The translations under genes were made by a program, and so were the position numbers. From an uncultured Victivallales bacterium (GTDB lineage: Bacteria; Verrucomicrobiota; Lentisphaeria; Victivallales; UBA1829): a stretch of 15,438 bases of DNA. This document shows positions 7,044-14,306 of the stretch, piece by piece (positions within the stretch are counted from its first letter, which is position 1; every line of letters begins with the position of its first letter). The notes beneath the pieces were generated by a model that worked only from the letters and a program-made list of their open reading frames with translations, did not search any database and had not been told where the DNA came from. The stretch is from positions 1 to 15,438 of the forward strand of contig CAKUJH010000054.1 of NCBI GenBank assembly GCA_934661375.1. Reading direction: 5' to 3'.

Positions 7044-8981
7044 ATGAAATCAGAAGACTGCATAAGAAACAAATCCTGCAGCTGCATGGCGGAACCGCTG
7101 GATGAACTGGTCGGTCAGATCTGCGAAACGTATTCCGACGGCAACGGAATCAATCATAATGAAGGCTGCAATCTGCCGCGGGAAAGTGAAATTCTCCGTA
7201 TTCTGCACGGTCTGCTGGAAATCATCTTTCCCGGTTTCGGCGACCACGTCCCGCAATCCGCCTCCAACCTGAAATACATGGTCGGCGAAATTCTTTCCGC
7301 CTGCCGGGTGGAACTCTGCGACGCCGCCGCCCGCGCTTTCCGTTACAACTGCTCCATTTACAGCCGTCCGGGATGCAGCTGCATAGCTGCCGCCGACGAA
7401 GCGGTTTCCTATCTGCTCAAATCCCTGCCGGAAATCCGGACACTGGTCAAACAGGATGTTCAGGCGGCGTTCGACGGCGACCCCGCCGCCAAGACTCTGG
7501 ATGAAATCGTGTTGAGCTATCCCGGAGTGAAAGCCCTGACCATTCACCGGATTGCCCATTGTCTGTACGAAAAGAAAGTGCCGTTGATTCCCCGCATGAT
7601 GAGCGAATACGCCCACCGGATCACCGGAATTGACATTCATCCCGGAGCGACCATCGGCCGCAGTGTTTTCATTGACCACGGCACAGGAGTGGTCATCGGG
7701 GAAACGGCTGAACTGGGTTCCGGAGTCAAAATCTATCAGGGCGTTACGCTCGGCGCGCTCTCTTTTCCGAAAGACGCCTGCGGCAAAATCATCAAGGGAG
7801 CGAAACGCCATCCGACAATTGAGGACGATGTAACCATCTATGCGGGGGCAACCATTCTCGGGGCAATCGTGATCGGCAAAGGTTCGGTGATCGGCGGCAA
7901 CGTCTGGATCACGGAAAACGTGGAACCCGGCACCAAAATTTCCATTGCACCGCCGCAGCTGACCATTTTCAAACCGTCCGGCAAAGCTCCGTCCGGCTGG
8001 GAGGTCCTTTCTCCGGAACGCCGGCAACTGATGCAGAATGCCGCCCGGAATGTATTGACCCTGGCTCTCGGAGTGAAGAAAAGCGAAACCACTCTGCTGA
8101 TTTATGACAAACCGACTGAAAATGTCGGCAAAGCCTTCATCTGCGCCGCCGCGGAATTGGGACTCCCGCTGACACCGCGCATGATTGATGTTTCCGCCGG
8201 ACACGGAGCTGATCCCGATCCGGAAACCGTCGGCATGATGCAGAAGCACAACGTGGTCATTGGCGCGACGTTCCATTCCCTGACCCACTGCGCCGCCATG
8301 ACCGCCGCCCGTCATGAACACGGAATACGCGGCTGCACACTGCCCGGCATCACCGATGATATTTTCATCCGCTCCATGCAGGCGGAACCGGCAATGCTGT
8401 CCGCAGACGGTGAACGCTGGAAAAAAATTCTGGCAGGCACGCATCAGGTGCGGATCGTTACCGAAAAAGGGACAGACCTGAAGTTCAGCATCGGCAGCTG
8501 TCCCGTACTGGTGGATGACGCAGACTGCCGCACCGGCGGAATCGTAGGCAACATCCCGGCGGGGGAGGTTTTCATGGTTCCGGATCCCGGCACAGCCAAC
8601 GGAAAAATCGTCATTGACGCCTCCATCGGTTCCATTCTCTGGCACGAAGGCGACCCGGACTGCAAGGTGGAAGTGCGCGGCGGTTCCGCGGTTTCCTTCG
8701 AAAGCGAACGCGGCAAACTGCTGGAACAGAAACTCGCCGCCGCAGGAAAAAACGGTTTTGTGCTGGCGGAATTCGGGATCGGAACCAATCCGTTCCTGAA
8801 AATCTCCGGCAATCTGCTGGAAGATGAAAAAGTGAAGGGAACCATTCATCTGGCATTCGGCAACAGCGCGTCCATGGGCGGAAACAATGACGTTCCGGTG
8901 CATATCGACGGCATGGTCCGCAATCCGGATGTGTTCGTTGACGGAATACAGGTCATGCACAAAGGAATCTGGAAGGTGTGA
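7044..8981 (+). CDS. Serine O-acetyltransferase fused to an M29 aminopeptidase-like domain
   Basis: One uninterrupted 645-residue frame joins two enzymes. Residues 1 to about 325 are a serine acetyltransferase (CysE/EpsC type): an alpha-helical N-terminal half, then a left-handed beta-helix of hexapeptide repeats. The catalytic pair is Asp197 (DIHPGA) and His212 (DHGTG), followed by VVIGETAE and RHPTIED. It should make O-acetylserine from serine and acetyl-CoA, the first step of cysteine synthesis. Residues from about 330 resemble peptidase family M29/NicX-like metalloenzymes. Expected metal ligands are Glu508 (AGEVF), Glu576 (AEFGIGTNP), His602 (GTIHLAFG), and His620 and Asp622 (HIDG). The N-terminus is cysteine-rich (Cys6, 12, 14; later 103, 111, 113). 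The start has an AAAAGGAAAA site upstream. yggS follows after 1 base. The activity of the C-terminal domain is inferred; the fusion is seen. Confidence 0.88.
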   Translation: MKSEDCIRNKSCSCMAEPLDELVGQICETYSDGNGINHNEGCNLPRESEILRILHGLLEIIFPGFGDHVPQSASNLKYMVGEILSACRVELCDAAARAFRYNCSIYSRPGCSCIAAADEAVSYLLKSLPEIRTLVKQDVQAAFDGDPAAKTLDEIVLSYPGVKALTIHRIAHCLYEKKVPLIPRMMSEYAHRITGIDIHPGATIGRSVFIDHGTGVVIGETAELGSGVKIYQGVTLGALSFPKDACGKIIKGAKRHPTIEDDVTIYAGATILGAIVIGKGSVIGGNVWITENVEPGTKISIAPPQLTIFKPSGKAPSGWEVLSPERRQLMQNAARNVLTLALGVKKSETTLLIYDKPTENVGKAFICAAAELGLPLTPRMIDVSAGHGADPDPETVGMMQKHNVVIGATFHSLTHCAAMTAARHEHGIRGCTLPGITDDIFIRSMQAEPAMLSADGERWKKILAGTHQVRIVTEKGTDLKFSIGSCPVLVDDADCRTGGIVGNIPAGEVFMVPDPGTANGKIVIDASIGSILWHEGDPDCKVEVRGGSAVSFESERGKLLEQKLAAAGKNGFVLAEFGIGTNPFLKISGNLLEDEKVKGTIHLAFGNSASMGGNNDVPVHIDGMVRNPDVFVDGIQVMHKGIWKV

Positions 8982-8982
8982 A

Positions 8983-9684
8983 ATGACGCTTCTTGCTGAA
9001 AATTACCGCAAAGTTCTGGAACAGGTGAAACAGGCTGCACTGGATGCAGGACGGAAACCGGAGGAAGTGCGGCTGCTGGCAGTCTCCAAGACCTTCCCGG
9101 CGGAAGATGTCCGTACTGTTTTCGATGCGGGACAGCTCTGTTTTGGAGAAAATAAAGTGCAGGAACTTCAAGCAAAAGTTCCGGTGCTGCCGCAGGAAAT
9201 TGAATGGCATCTGATCGGACATCTGCAATCGAACAAAGCGGCGAAAGCCGTTGAATATGCCGATTGGATTCATTCGGTGGATTCCGTTCACCTGACAGAA
9301 AAAATCGGATCTGCCGCCGAACGGCTGAACCGTAAAATCCGGATTCTGCTGGAAGTCAACGTCTCCGGCGAAGAATCCAAATTCGGACTGCACTCTTTCG
9401 ATGATACCGCCGCAGTGGCGGAAACCGTGCTGAAATATTCTGCAAATCTGACTCTGTCCGGGCTGATGACCATGGCGGAACCGGGTGTTCCGGAAATCCG
9501 GCTGCGGCAGACTTTTGCCGGACTGCGGGAATTGCGGGACCGTCTGGAAAACCGTTTTCAGATCCGGCTGCCGGAACTTTCCATGGGGATGTCTTCCGAT
9601 TTCCGGGAAGCCATTCAGGAAGGTTCAACCCTGGTCCGGATCGGAACCGCCATTTTCGGCGGACGCGACTACTCAAAAAAGTGA
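8983..9684 (+). CDS. yggS: PLP homeostasis protein, YggS/PROSC family
   Basis: The 233-residue protein binds pyridoxal 5'-phosphate and helps keep free PLP and amino-acid pools balanced; it has no established catalytic activity. The PLP-binding lysine is Lys36 in LLAVSKTF, the same position as in E. coli YggS. Other family signatures are FGENKVQE, WHLIGHLQSNK, IHSVDS, LLEVNVSGEESKFG, GLMTMAE, LSMGMSSDF and VRIGTAIFG. The ATG at 8983 is chosen because it gives the canonical length, follows the preceding stop by 1 base and is served by GGAAGGTG at 8971-8978. Upstream in-frame codons only read through the end of the preceding gene in another frame. Its place next to a serine acetyltransferase fits a link between PLP and amino-acid metabolism, though yggS occurs in many contexts. 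Confidence 0.95.
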   Translation: MTLLAENYRKVLEQVKQAALDAGRKPEEVRLLAVSKTFPAEDVRTVFDAGQLCFGENKVQELQAKVPVLPQEIEWHLIGHLQSNKAAKAVEYADWIHSVDSVHLTEKIGSAAERLNRKIRILLEVNVSGEESKFGLHSFDDTAAVAETVLKYSANLTLSGLMTMAEPGVPEIRLRQTFAGLRELRDRLENRFQIRLPELSMGMSSDFREAIQEGSTLVRIGTAIFGGRDYSKK

Positions 9685-9693
9685 GGAACGGCA

Positions 9694-11184
9694 ATGGAAT
9701 CTCCCCTGCTGAAAATCACCGGATTGACCAAAACCTATTCTGGCGTTACCGTGTTGAACGGGGTTTCTTTTTCCGTTGAGCGCAATTCGATTCTGGGGCT
9801 GATCGGAGAAAACGGCGCCGGCAAATCCACCCTGATCAAATGTATCAACGGAGTTGTCTCGCCGGATTGCGGAACTCTGTTCTTCAACGGCAGGGAATAC
9901 CGCCCGGAAATATCCGCAGCCCTGAAAAACGGCATTGTCACCATTCCGCAGGAATTCAATCTGGCGGACACGCTGACAGTCCGGGAAAATATTTTTCTGG
10001 GACGCGAACTCAAACGGCACGGTTTTCTGAATCACAGTGCCATGCGCCGGGAAACCCAGCGTCTGCTGGATGAACTGCGCAGCGATCTTTCCCCGGATGC
10101 ACCGGTGGAAACTTTGAGCATTGCCCAGAAACAGCTGGTGGAAATTGCCCGTGCGGTCAGCCGGGAATGCCGTCTGCTCATCATGGATGAACCGTCTACC
10201 GTGCTGAATCCGCCGGAAGTGCAGAATCTGTTCCGCATCATGCGCCAGCTGAAAGAAAACGGTGCCGGCATCATTTACGTTTCCCACAAACTGAACGAAG
10301 TCAAAGAAATCTGTGACACCGTAACGGTTCTGCGCGACGGCAGTTTCATTTGTCAGGAGCCGGCGGCAAATCTCTCGGTGAAGGAAATGGCGAACCGTAT
10401 GGTCGGACGCGAACTCAAAGGGATTTTCCCCCCGAAACACCAGCCCGCACCGGATGCGCCGGTCGTACTGGAAGTGGAAAATCTTTCACAGTCCAACCGG
10501 GTACGCAATGTTTCCTTTTCGCTGCGCCGGGGCGAAATTCTCGGACTGGCGGGACTCGGCGGAGCTGGACGAACGGAACTGGCGGAAACTCTTTACGGTA
10601 TCCGCAGGAAAAGCGGCGGAACCATCCGGATCAACGGCAAGGAAGCGCATCCGGACACCCCCGCGGAAGCAGTCAAAGCGGGGATAGCATATCTGCCGGA
10701 AGACCGCCAGAAAGCCGGCATCATTCAGATGTTCGGGCTGACCGCCAACATCACATTGATTTCACTGCTGAAATACTGTGCCGGACCGCTTCTCCGGAAA
10801 AAACAGGAAAAGACGGCGGCGGAAAAGTACCGGGAACGTTTCCATATCAAATGCGCGGCGTTGAATGCTCCGATCCGGGAATTGAGCGGCGGCAATCAGC
10901 AGAAAGGCGCCATTGCCAAAAGTCTCGACGGCGATCCGCAGATCTTCATCTTTGACGAACCTACCCGCGGAATCGATATTCAGTCCCGCGGGGAAATATA
11001 CCATTTCATTCACGGTCTGGCTGCCGAAGGCATGGCGTGTCTGGTCATCTCCTCGGATCTGGAGGAAATCATCGGCTTGTGTCCGAAAACCATGGTCATG
11101 CGGGAAGGCGCGGCGGCCGGTTTTCTGGAAGGGGAACATATCAATGAAAAAGAAATCATGTATCTTGCGACAGGTGTAAAATGA
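9694..11184 (+). CDS. Ribose-type ABC importer, double ATPase subunit
   Basis: The 496-residue protein contains two ATP-binding cassettes, the RbsA/MglA/XylG architecture that powers uptake of monosaccharides and related compounds. The first cassette has Walker A GENGAGKST (38-46), a signature-like LSIAQKQ (141-147) and Walker B LLIMDEPST around Asp165-Glu166. The second has GLGGAGRTE (287-295), in which the Walker A lysine is replaced by Arg293, then LSGGNQQ (397-403) and FDEPTRGID from 420. A degenerate second P-loop is normal for this family. The start ATG at 9694 has GAGGAA (9683-9688) overlapping the yggS stop. The stop overlaps the permease start by 4 bases. Substrate cannot be fixed from sequence: ribose, xylose, galactose, inositol and AI-2 systems all share this form. 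Confidence 0.93.
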   Translation: MESPLLKITGLTKTYSGVTVLNGVSFSVERNSILGLIGENGAGKSTLIKCINGVVSPDCGTLFFNGREYRPEISAALKNGIVTIPQEFNLADTLTVRENIFLGRELKRHGFLNHSAMRRETQRLLDELRSDLSPDAPVETLSIAQKQLVEIARAVSRECRLLIMDEPSTVLNPPEVQNLFRIMRQLKENGAGIIYVSHKLNEVKEICDTVTVLRDGSFICQEPAANLSVKEMANRMVGRELKGIFPPKHQPAPDAPVVLEVENLSQSNRVRNVSFSLRRGEILGLAGLGGAGRTELAETLYGIRRKSGGTIRINGKEAHPDTPAEAVKAGIAYLPEDRQKAGIIQMFGLTANITLISLLKYCAGPLLRKKQEKTAAEKYRERFHIKCAALNAPIRELSGGNQQKGAIAKSLDGDPQIFIFDEPTRGIDIQSRGEIYHFIHGLAAEGMACLVISSDLEEIIGLCPKTMVMREGAAAGFLEGEHINEKEIMYLATGVK

Positions 11185-12158
11185 CGGAACAAACAATCTC
11201 TCCGCTGCAAACGAAACTCAACTGGAAAAGACGTCTGGACGACGCCCGGCCGTTCCTGGCGCTGGCGCTGCTGCTGATCGTCTGCATGATCTCCAACGAA
11301 AATTTCCGGGGGACTCAGAATCTGCTGAACATTACCCGTCAGGTTGCCTGCACCGGAATTGCGGCACTGGGCATGACAATGGTCATCATTGCCGGAGGAA
11401 TCGACCTGTCGATCGGCTCCTTGCTGGCGCTCGCCGGAGTATCGGGCGTCATGGTGATGGGGAAAATTGCCGATCCGCAATGGGCTGTAACAGCCGCATT
11501 GGCGGTTTCGCTGGGCGTCGGAGTGATCGGAGGAATGCTGAACGGAGCCATTGTAACCTGCGGAAAAGTGCCGCCGTTCATCGCAACGCTGGGAACGCTG
11601 TCGATCTTCCGTTCACTTGCGCTGTACATGGCGGACGCGGGGACATTGAGCAGCAATAATGACATCTTCCGTTCCATCGGATATTGTGCGCCGTTCGGAA
11701 TTCCGCTGGCGACAATCTGTTTTCTGGTGCTGGCGGTTCTTTTTGCCGTCCTGCTGAACCAGACGCCGTTCGGGCGTCATGTCTGTGCGGCGGGAGCCAA
11801 TCCGAAAGCGGCGCGTTACGCGGCAATCAGACTCAACTGGGTGCGGTTCGGCACTTATGCGCTGGCGGGATTGTCCGCCGGCATAGCGGCATTCCTGTTC
11901 AGCACCCGGCTCAACTCCATCAGCTCGACAGACGCCGGCATGTCCTATGAACTGGACGCCATTGCCGGTGCGATCATCGGCGGAACCGCCATGAACGGCG
12001 GACGCGGCGCCATTGCCGGAACCGTCGCCGGTGTTTTCATTCTGGGCATCATCTCCAATGCGCTGGACATGTGGGGTGCGCCGGTCAATCTGCAGGGGCT
12101 GGTCAAAGGACTTATCATCATCACCGCAGTTCTGATTCAACGTCAACACAATGACTGA
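11181..12158 (+). CDS. Ribose-type ABC importer, permease subunit
   Basis: The 325-residue protein is an inner-membrane permease of the RbsC/XylH/AraH (BPD_transp_2) family. It is strongly hydrophobic, with roughly 8-10 membrane segments beginning at FLALALLLIVCMI. The family's key stretches are present: GMTMVIIAGGIDLSIGSLLA near residue 70, and GAIIGGTAMNGGRGAIAGT followed by a hydrophobic GVFILGII segment near the C-terminus. It should form the homodimeric channel driven by the upstream ATPase. The start ATG lies inside the ATPase stop (ATGA), and AGGTG (11172-11176) provides a short-spaced ribosome site. The binding protein gene follows after 21 bases. I see nothing truncated. Confidence 0.93.
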   Translation: MTEQTISPLQTKLNWKRRLDDARPFLALALLLIVCMISNENFRGTQNLLNITRQVACTGIAALGMTMVIIAGGIDLSIGSLLALAGVSGVMVMGKIADPQWAVTAALAVSLGVGVIGGMLNGAIVTCGKVPPFIATLGTLSIFRSLALYMADAGTLSSNNDIFRSIGYCAPFGIPLATICFLVLAVLFAVLLNQTPFGRHVCAAGANPKAARYAAIRLNWVRFGTYALAGLSAGIAAFLFSTRLNSISSTDAGMSYELDAIAGAIIGGTAMNGGRGAIAGTVAGVFILGIISNALDMWGAPVNLQGLVKGLIIITAVLIQRQHND

Positions 12159-12179
12159 ACATACAAGGGAGAACGAATC

Positions 12180-13145
12180 ATGAAAAAATGTTTTGCAATT
12201 GCCGCCGCAGTTGTCTGCTCCGCAGCCGCACTGTTTCTGACATCCTGCGGGAAACCTGCGGAAGGAAAAATCCGGGTGGGCGTTTCCATTCCCAGCGCAG
12301 ACCACGGCTGGACCGGCGGCGTGGTCTGGTGGGCGGAACAGGCAAAGAAAGAACTGGAAAGCAAAGATCCGAAACTGGAAATCATTCTTTCCTCCGCCAA
12401 GGATTCTTCGGAACAGGTCAACAAAATCGAGAACCTGCTGGTGCAGGGCGTCAAAGCGCTGGTGGTGCTGCCGCAGGAACCGGCTCCGCTGACAGGAATC
12501 TGCCAACAGGCGAAAAAACAGGGGGTGTATCTGGTTGTGGTGGACCGCGGGCTGACCAAAGACATTCAGGATCTCACGGTGGCGGGCGACAATGAGGAAT
12601 TCGGACGCCGCTGCGGGGAAGAAATGGCGAAACGCCTGAACGGCAAAGGGGATATTCTGATCATGGAAGGGATCCCGTGTGCTGTCAACACCGCGCGGGT
12701 GGAAGCGTTCCGCAAAGTCATTGCGAAGTATCCGGCAATCCGGGTGCTGGAATCACAGTCCGCTTACTGGAGTCAGGAAAAAGGCTTGAAGCTGATGGAG
12801 AATTTTCTTCAGAAATACCAAAAGGTGGATGCGGTCTGGACCGGCGACGACGATGTGCTGATCGGAGCCTTGAAAGCCTACGGGGAATCGAAACGGCAGG
12901 ATGTGAAATTTTTCATCGGCGGCGGCGGAGCCAAAACGATTGTGAAGAAAATTCTGGATAAAGATCCGCTGGTTCCGGTCAATGTAACTTATCCGCCGCG
13001 GATGATTGCCCGCGGAATTGAATATGCCGTGGAACAGGTGAAAGGCATATCGCAGCGCAAAAAAAAGGAAACCGTTACCATTCCGGCGGAAGTCATTACT
13101 CCGGAAAATGCCGAATCCTTCTATTACCCCGATTCCATCTACTGA
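12180..13145 (+). CDS. Ribose-type ABC importer, substrate-binding lipoprotein
   Basis: The 321-residue product starts with a type II signal peptide: MKKC, a long Ala-rich hydrophobic core and lipobox LTSC with acceptor Cys23. It should therefore be a lipid-anchored binding protein. The mature part has the periplasmic binding protein/LacI-like fold (Peripla_BP_4 type). It begins KIRVGVSIPSADHGWTGG and contains SSEQVNKIENLLVQGVKAL, VVVDRG and VWTGDDDVLIGAL. Aromatic residues around GWTGGVVWW (from Trp40) sit where relatives hold sugar rings. AAGGGAG precedes the ATG by 8 bases. It ends the seven-gene run; the importer order is ATPase-permease-binding protein, with no kinase or LacI-type regulator beside it. 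Lipid anchoring is less usual than a free periplasmic form in Proteobacteria. Ligand unknown. Confidence 0.92.
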   Translation: MKKCFAIAAAVVCSAAALFLTSCGKPAEGKIRVGVSIPSADHGWTGGVVWWAEQAKKELESKDPKLEIILSSAKDSSEQVNKIENLLVQGVKALVVLPQEPAPLTGICQQAKKQGVYLVVVDRGLTKDIQDLTVAGDNEEFGRRCGEEMAKRLNGKGDILIMEGIPCAVNTARVEAFRKVIAKYPAIRVLESQSAYWSQEKGLKLMENFLQKYQKVDAVWTGDDDVLIGALKAYGESKRQDVKFFIGGGGAKTIVKKILDKDPLVPVNVTYPPRMIARGIEYAVEQVKGISQRKKKETVTIPAEVITPENAESFYYPDSIY

Positions 13146-13203
13146 TCCCGGCGGACAGGAGGACAAAGCCGCTGCGACAGGCGCAAAAATTTTCGAAAGG
13201 GAA
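13146..13203. other. Short gap between the importer operon and the thiamine unit
   Basis: No hairpin followed by a T-run is visible behind the binding-protein gene. GCGG and CCGC arms around 13151-13173 are weak and lack a T-run. Read-through from the operon into the riboswitch is therefore possible. Confidence 0.4.
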
Positions 13204-13231
13204 TTGACAAAATCCTGAAATATGCTATATT
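13204..13231 (+). promoter_or_regulatory. Promoter of the TPP riboswitch-thi4 unit
   Basis: A perfect -35 box TTGACA (13204-13209) and a near-consensus -10 box TATATT (13226-13231) are 16 bases apart. Transcription should start near 13237, just ahead of the riboswitch aptamer. Confidence 0.78.
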
Positions 13232-13236
13232 ATGAA

Positions 13237-13325
13237 ACTGAATCGGGGTGCTGGAAGGCATAGGGCTTTCCGGCTGAGATCAAACCCGTTAACCTGATCC
13301 GGATAATACCGGCGTAGGGAAGTTC
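13237..13325 (+). ncRNA. TPP riboswitch (THI element)
   Basis: The aptamer shows the conserved THI blocks in order: CGGGGTGC (13244-13251), a variable helix GGAAGGCATAGGGCTTTCC, and CTGAGA (13274-13279). ACCCGTTAACCTGAT, GGATAATACCGGCGTAGGGAA and the trailing AGTT complete it. The 5' AACT (13236-13239) and 3' AGTT (13321-13324) can close the P1 stem. In known members, thiamine pyrophosphate binding switches the downstream gene off. The next gene is a thiazole synthase, as expected. No terminator with a T-run lies between aptamer and gene, so control may be at translation initiation. Confidence 0.95.
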
Positions 13326-13391
13326 AATGCAGCGCGGCGCGTCATTACGCCCGCCATTGGCTTTTCTGCAAATCAAAGAAAGAGGCAGAAC

Positions 13392-14174
13392 ATGCTGATC
13401 GAAAATGCGATTTCATCCGCAATCGTGCGCAGTTTCAGCGCAAAACTCGAACAATCTCTCATTTTGGACGTTGCCATTGTCGGCGGCGGTCCCTCCGCAC
13501 TCGTGGCGGCGCGCGACCTGGCGAAAGCCGGCGTCAAAGTGGCAATCTTCGAACGAAAACTGGCTCCCGGCGGCGGCACCTGGGGCGGCGGAATGCTGTT
13601 CAATGAAGTCGTCGTGCAGGACAGCGCCATTTCCATTCTGGATTCCTTCGGAATTCATCATCAGGAAATTCCGGACGCTCCCGGTTACCATACGCTGGAT
13701 TCCGTCGAAATGGCAAGCGGTCTGATTTACGGAGCCGTTTCCGCCGGAGCAAAAATTTTCAACGCCGTCAGCGTGGAAGACATCGTGTTCAAGGAAGGAA
13801 AAGTCAATGGACTGGTCATCAACTGGACTCCGGTGGAACGCCTCGGTATGCACGTTGACCCCCTGACGGTCATTTCCAGTGCAGTTCTGGACGGAACCGG
13901 ACATCCCAGCGAAATCATTCATCTGGCAGCCGAAAAAGCGCAGATCAAACTGGATACCGAAACCGGCGGCATTCTCGGCGAAAAACCCATGTGGGTGGAC
14001 AGCGGCGAAGCCTCCACAGTGGAGAATACCCGCGAATATTATCCCGGTCTGTTCGCCTGCGGCATGAGCGCGAACAACACCGCCGGCGGATACCGCATGG
14101 GTCCGATCTTCGGCGGAATGCTCCTCTCCGGACAGAAAGTCGCCAAACTCATCCGCGAATCTCTGAAAAAGTAA
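13392..14174 (+). CDS. thi4: Thi4-family thiazole synthase, probably sulfide-dependent
   Basis: The 260-residue protein makes the thiazole half of thiamine as an ADP-thiazole from NAD, glycine and sulfur in a single polypeptide. It has an N-terminal dinucleotide-binding motif (VGGGPSALVAARDLAKAG from residue 30), GGGTWGGGM at 60-68, a conserved WTPVERLGMHVDP block, and RMGP at 235-238 near the end. In yeast Thi4 the sulfur donor is Cys205 in a CMDP context. Here the aligned residue is His154 in HVDP, as in archaeal and bacterial forms that use free sulfide catalytically. AGAGG (13381-13385) lies 6 bases before the ATG. The gene stands alone behind its own promoter and TPP riboswitch. The close homologue ribose-1,5-bisphosphate isomerase is a less likely alternative given the riboswitch. 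Confidence 0.92.
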   Translation: MLIENAISSAIVRSFSAKLEQSLILDVAIVGGGPSALVAARDLAKAGVKVAIFERKLAPGGGTWGGGMLFNEVVVQDSAISILDSFGIHHQEIPDAPGYHTLDSVEMASGLIYGAVSAGAKIFNAVSVEDIVFKEGKVNGLVINWTPVERLGMHVDPLTVISSAVLDGTGHPSEIIHLAAEKAQIKLDTETGGILGEKPMWVDSGEASTVENTREYYPGLFACGMSANNTAGGYRMGPIFGGMLLSGQKVAKLIRESLKK

Positions 14175-14192
14175 GCGGAATTTTCCGTTCTG

Positions 14193-14228
14193 AAAACGGC
14201 ATTCCTTCAGCGGGGATGCCGTTTTTTT
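14193..14228 (+). terminator. Intrinsic terminator after thi4
   Basis: AAAACGGCAT (14193-14202) pairs with ATGCCGTTTT (14216-14225), with further pairing possible inside, and the T-run spans 14222-14228. It lies 18 bases after the thi4 stop. Confidence 0.9.
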
Positions 14229-14239
14229 CTTCCGGACGC

Positions 14240-14268
14240 TTGCATTCCGCTGTATCCGGCGGTACATT
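14240..14268 (+). promoter_or_regulatory. Probable promoter of coaD-yceD
   Basis: TTGCAT (14240-14245) and TACATT (14263-14268) are exactly 17 bases apart, placed between the thi4 terminator and the coaD start. Transcription would begin near 14275. Confidence 0.55.
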
Positions 14269-14306
14269 ACCGCGAAAATATTGAACCAACAGGAGTTATT
14301 CCGCTG

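Noticed and set aside
7050..8960. Very long open frame (636 codons) on the - strand opposite the acetyltransferase fusion
   Set aside because: The + strand product has strong motifs of two known families. The antisense product is low-complexity, rich in His, Phe, Gly and Arg, with no recognisable domain. It is an effect of codon bias.
8887..8982. 32-residue N-terminal extension of YggS
   Set aside because: It only reads through the end of the preceding gene in another frame. The ATG at 8983 puts the PLP lysine at position 36 as in E. coli YggS.
10552..10578. Missing Walker A lysine in the second cassette of the importer ATPase
   Set aside because: RbsA/MglA-type proteins normally have a degenerate second P-loop (GAGRTE), so this is not damage.
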